From Rhodoferax sp. UBA4127 (GTDB lineage: Bacteria; Pseudomonadota; Gammaproteobacteria; Burkholderiales; Burkholderiaceae_C), in contig DFWT01000031.1 in assembly GCA_002381045.1 (NCBI GenBank), positions 310 through 6,676 of the forward strand: 6,367 bases of DNA. The letters run 5' to 3'. Under the pieces are notes generated by a model. That model saw only the letters and a list, made by a program, of their open reading frames with translations, made no database searches and was not told the DNA's origin. The position numbers were made by a program, and so were the translations under genes. Shown here one piece after another: positions 5,010 to 6,367 of this stretch (its first letter is position 1; each line of letters begins with the position of its first letter).

Positions 5010-6245
5010 ATGCCACAGCGCAAGCCTTTGCACCTTCACGTTCCTGAGCCCACCGGGCGGCCAGGCAGTGACACCGATTTTTCTTACCTCCCCTTGTCTG
5101 CAGCAGGTGCGAAGCGCCGTCCCCCAGTCGACGTGGCCGCAGCGCAAACCAATGATCTGGCCTTTGCACTGATCCGAGTCCTTGATGACGACGGCAACGC
5201 GGTCGGCCCTTGGGCACCCCAAATGGATGTAGCTTTGCTCAAGCGTGGTATGCGTGCCATGCTGCTGACCCGCGCTTTTGATGCCCGTATGCTGATCGCC
5301 CAACGGCAGAAAAAGATGTCTTTCTACATGCAATGCCTGGGGGAAGAAGCCATTGCCTGCGCCCACGCCCTGGCCATTGGCGATGGAGACATGTGCTTTC
5401 CAACCTACCGCCAACAAGGGCTTCTGCTGGCACGCGAAGACAACAACATGGTGGACATGATTTGCCAGCTTTACAGCAACAGCCATGACCCAATGAAAGG
5501 CCGCCAATTGCCGGTGATGTACTCCAGCAAAAAGCAAGGCTTCTTTTCCATTTCCGGCAACTTGGCCACACAGGTGATTCAGGGGGTGGGCTGGGCTATG
5601 GCTTCTGCCATCAAGGGTGACGATAAAGTGGCCTCGGCCTGGATTGGCGACGGTGCAACCGCTGAAAGCGACTTTCATACCGCTCTGACCTTTGCCCACG
5701 TGTACCGCGCACCAGTGATCATCAACGTGGTCAACAACCAATGGGCCATTTCCACCTTCCAAGCCATCGCTGGCGGTGAAGGCACCACCTTTGCGGCGCG
5801 TGGCGCTGGCTGCGGCATTGCATCACTGCGAGTTGATGGCAACGACTTCCTGGCAGTTTATGCAGCCTCCAAATGGGCGCTGGAGCGCGCCAGAAGCAGC
5901 TACGGGCCCACCTTGATCGAATGGGTGACTTACAGGGCAGGTCCGCACTCGACATCAGATGATCCCAGCAAATACCGACCTGCCAACGACGCCTCACGCT
6001 TTCCACTTGGCGACCCCATTGATCGTCTAAAAAAGCACCTGTTCAAGTTGGGTGTCTGGACGCAGACGGAACACGACAGCACCAAAAAAGAACTGGAAGC
6101 CCAGGTCGCCGCGGCGCAGAAAGAAGCCGAACGCTACGGCACGCTGGCCGATGCCCATGGGCAGGATTTGGCCAGCATGTTTGAGGATGTCTACAAAGAC
6201 ATGCCAGCGCACCTAGTTCGTCAAAAACAAGAATTGGGAGCCTGA
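5010..6245 (+). CDS. bkdA1: Branched-chain 2-oxoacid dehydrogenase E1 subunit alpha
   Basis: A 411-residue E1 alpha subunit (Pseudomonas BkdA1 is about 410). With the beta subunit and thiamin diphosphate it decarboxylates 2-oxoisovalerate and the leucine- and isoleucine-derived 2-oxoacids and passes the acyl group to lipoyl-E2, in the cytosol. The N-terminal signature VPEPTGRPG (11-19) is typical of the proteobacterial BkdA1 type. The thiamin diphosphate/Mg motif runs from GDGA (213-216) to NN (242-243). The conserved loop around RAGPHSTSDDPSKYR (309-323) matches the loop phosphorylated in mammalian enzymes; bacterial enzymes are not known to be controlled that way. SFYMQCLGEEA (104-114) and FPTYRQQG (130-137) are also characteristic. 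It is followed after three bases by bkdA2. No truncation or frameshift is seen. The identification rests on remembered family sequence and is strong. Confidence 0.96.
   Translation: MPQRKPLHLHVPEPTGRPGSDTDFSYLPLSAAGAKRRPPVDVAAAQTNDLAFALIRVLDDDGNAVGPWAPQMDVALLKRGMRAMLLTRAFDARMLIAQRQKKMSFYMQCLGEEAIACAHALAIGDGDMCFPTYRQQGLLLAREDNNMVDMICQLYSNSHDPMKGRQLPVMYSSKKQGFFSISGNLATQVIQGVGWAMASAIKGDDKVASAWIGDGATAESDFHTALTFAHVYRAPVIINVVNNQWAISTFQAIAGGEGTTFAARGAGCGIASLRVDGNDFLAVYAASKWALERARSSYGPTLIEWVTYRAGPHSTSDDPSKYRPANDASRFPLGDPIDRLKKHLFKLGVWTQTEHDSTKKELEAQVAAAQKEAERYGTLADAHGQDLASMFEDVYKDMPAHLVRQKQELGA
6236..6240 (+). promoter_or_regulatory. Ribosome binding site of bkdA2
   Basis: GGGAG lies within the last codons of bkdA1 with an eight-base spacer to GTG 6249. 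It favours the GTG start over ATG 6273, which has no purine-rich site before it. Confidence 0.65.
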
Positions 6246-6248
6246 GCC

Positions 6249-6367
6249 GTGGACAACCAAAAACAGACCCCAATGACGATGATTCAGGCACTGCGTTCGG
6301 CCATGGATGTGATGTTGTCGCGCGACCCAAATGTGGTGGTGTACGGCCAGGACGTGGGCTACTTCGG
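6249..6367 (+). CDS. bkdA2: Branched-chain 2-oxoacid dehydrogenase E1 subunit beta (partial, 5' end)
   Basis: The first 39 codons are visible, starting with GTG three bases after the bkdA1 stop; the rest lies beyond the right edge. The residues TMIQALRSAMDVML (10-23) and VVVYGQDVGYF (29-39) match the N-terminal part of E1 beta subunits, where this VxGQDVG strand helps form the thiamin diphosphate site. Together with BkdA1 it forms the alpha2beta2 E1 of the complex. Tight spacing indicates one operon, and E2 (bkdB) and lipoamide dehydrogenase genes would be expected downstream. An alternative ATG start at 6273 would remove eight residues and lacks a ribosome binding site. Confidence 0.93.
   Translation, partial: MDNQKQTPMTMIQALRSAMDVMLSRDPNVVVYGQDVGYF

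Overview
The window looks like chromosomal DNA of a betaproteobacterium, most likely Burkholderiales of the Comamonadaceae/Rhodoferax type. That placement is inferred from moderate GC, the very Pseudomonas/Burkholderiales-like bkdA1 product, and multiheme cytochromes of a kind known in iron-cycling betaproteobacteria. It is not proven from the window alone.

Left half (1-3610, all minus strand, read right to left): a tight three-gene electron-transfer operon. It starts with a five-helix membrane protein (2693-3610) whose His pairs H102/H116 and H284/H298 look like the ligands of a diheme cytochrome b. Three bases further on is a secreted 24-heme c-type cytochrome (821-2689) built from an N-terminal three-heme segment plus seven triheme modules. 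An ATGA overlap then leads into a second secreted multiheme cytochrome (1-824, cut by the window edge) with at least ten hemes, mostly in 49-residue diheme repeats. A simple reading is quinol oxidation in the inner membrane, electron hopping along a long periplasmic heme wire, and passage to a second cytochrome that may sit at or beyond the outer membrane. The layout recalls porin-cytochrome conduits for extracellular electron transfer, but no porin is inside the window. The 227-base leader (3611-3837) holds an FNR/ANR-like half-palindrome, a long inverted repeat and a short direct repeat.

Middle (3838-4749, minus): a dienelactone-hydrolase-family enzyme with an intact Cys-Asp-His triad and an apparent twin-arginine signal, so probably a periplasmic hydrolase.

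Divergent control region (4750-5009): 260 bases without a gene, holding several perfect or near-perfect dyads and clear ribosome binding sites for the genes on both sides.

Right end (5010-6367, plus): bkdA1 and the start of bkdA2, the E1 alpha and beta subunits of branched-chain 2-oxoacid dehydrogenase (valine, leucine and isoleucine catabolism). The lipoamide-acyltransferase and lipoamide dehydrogenase genes would be expected further right. No RNA genes, insertion sequences, CRISPR arrays or prophage signs were seen.
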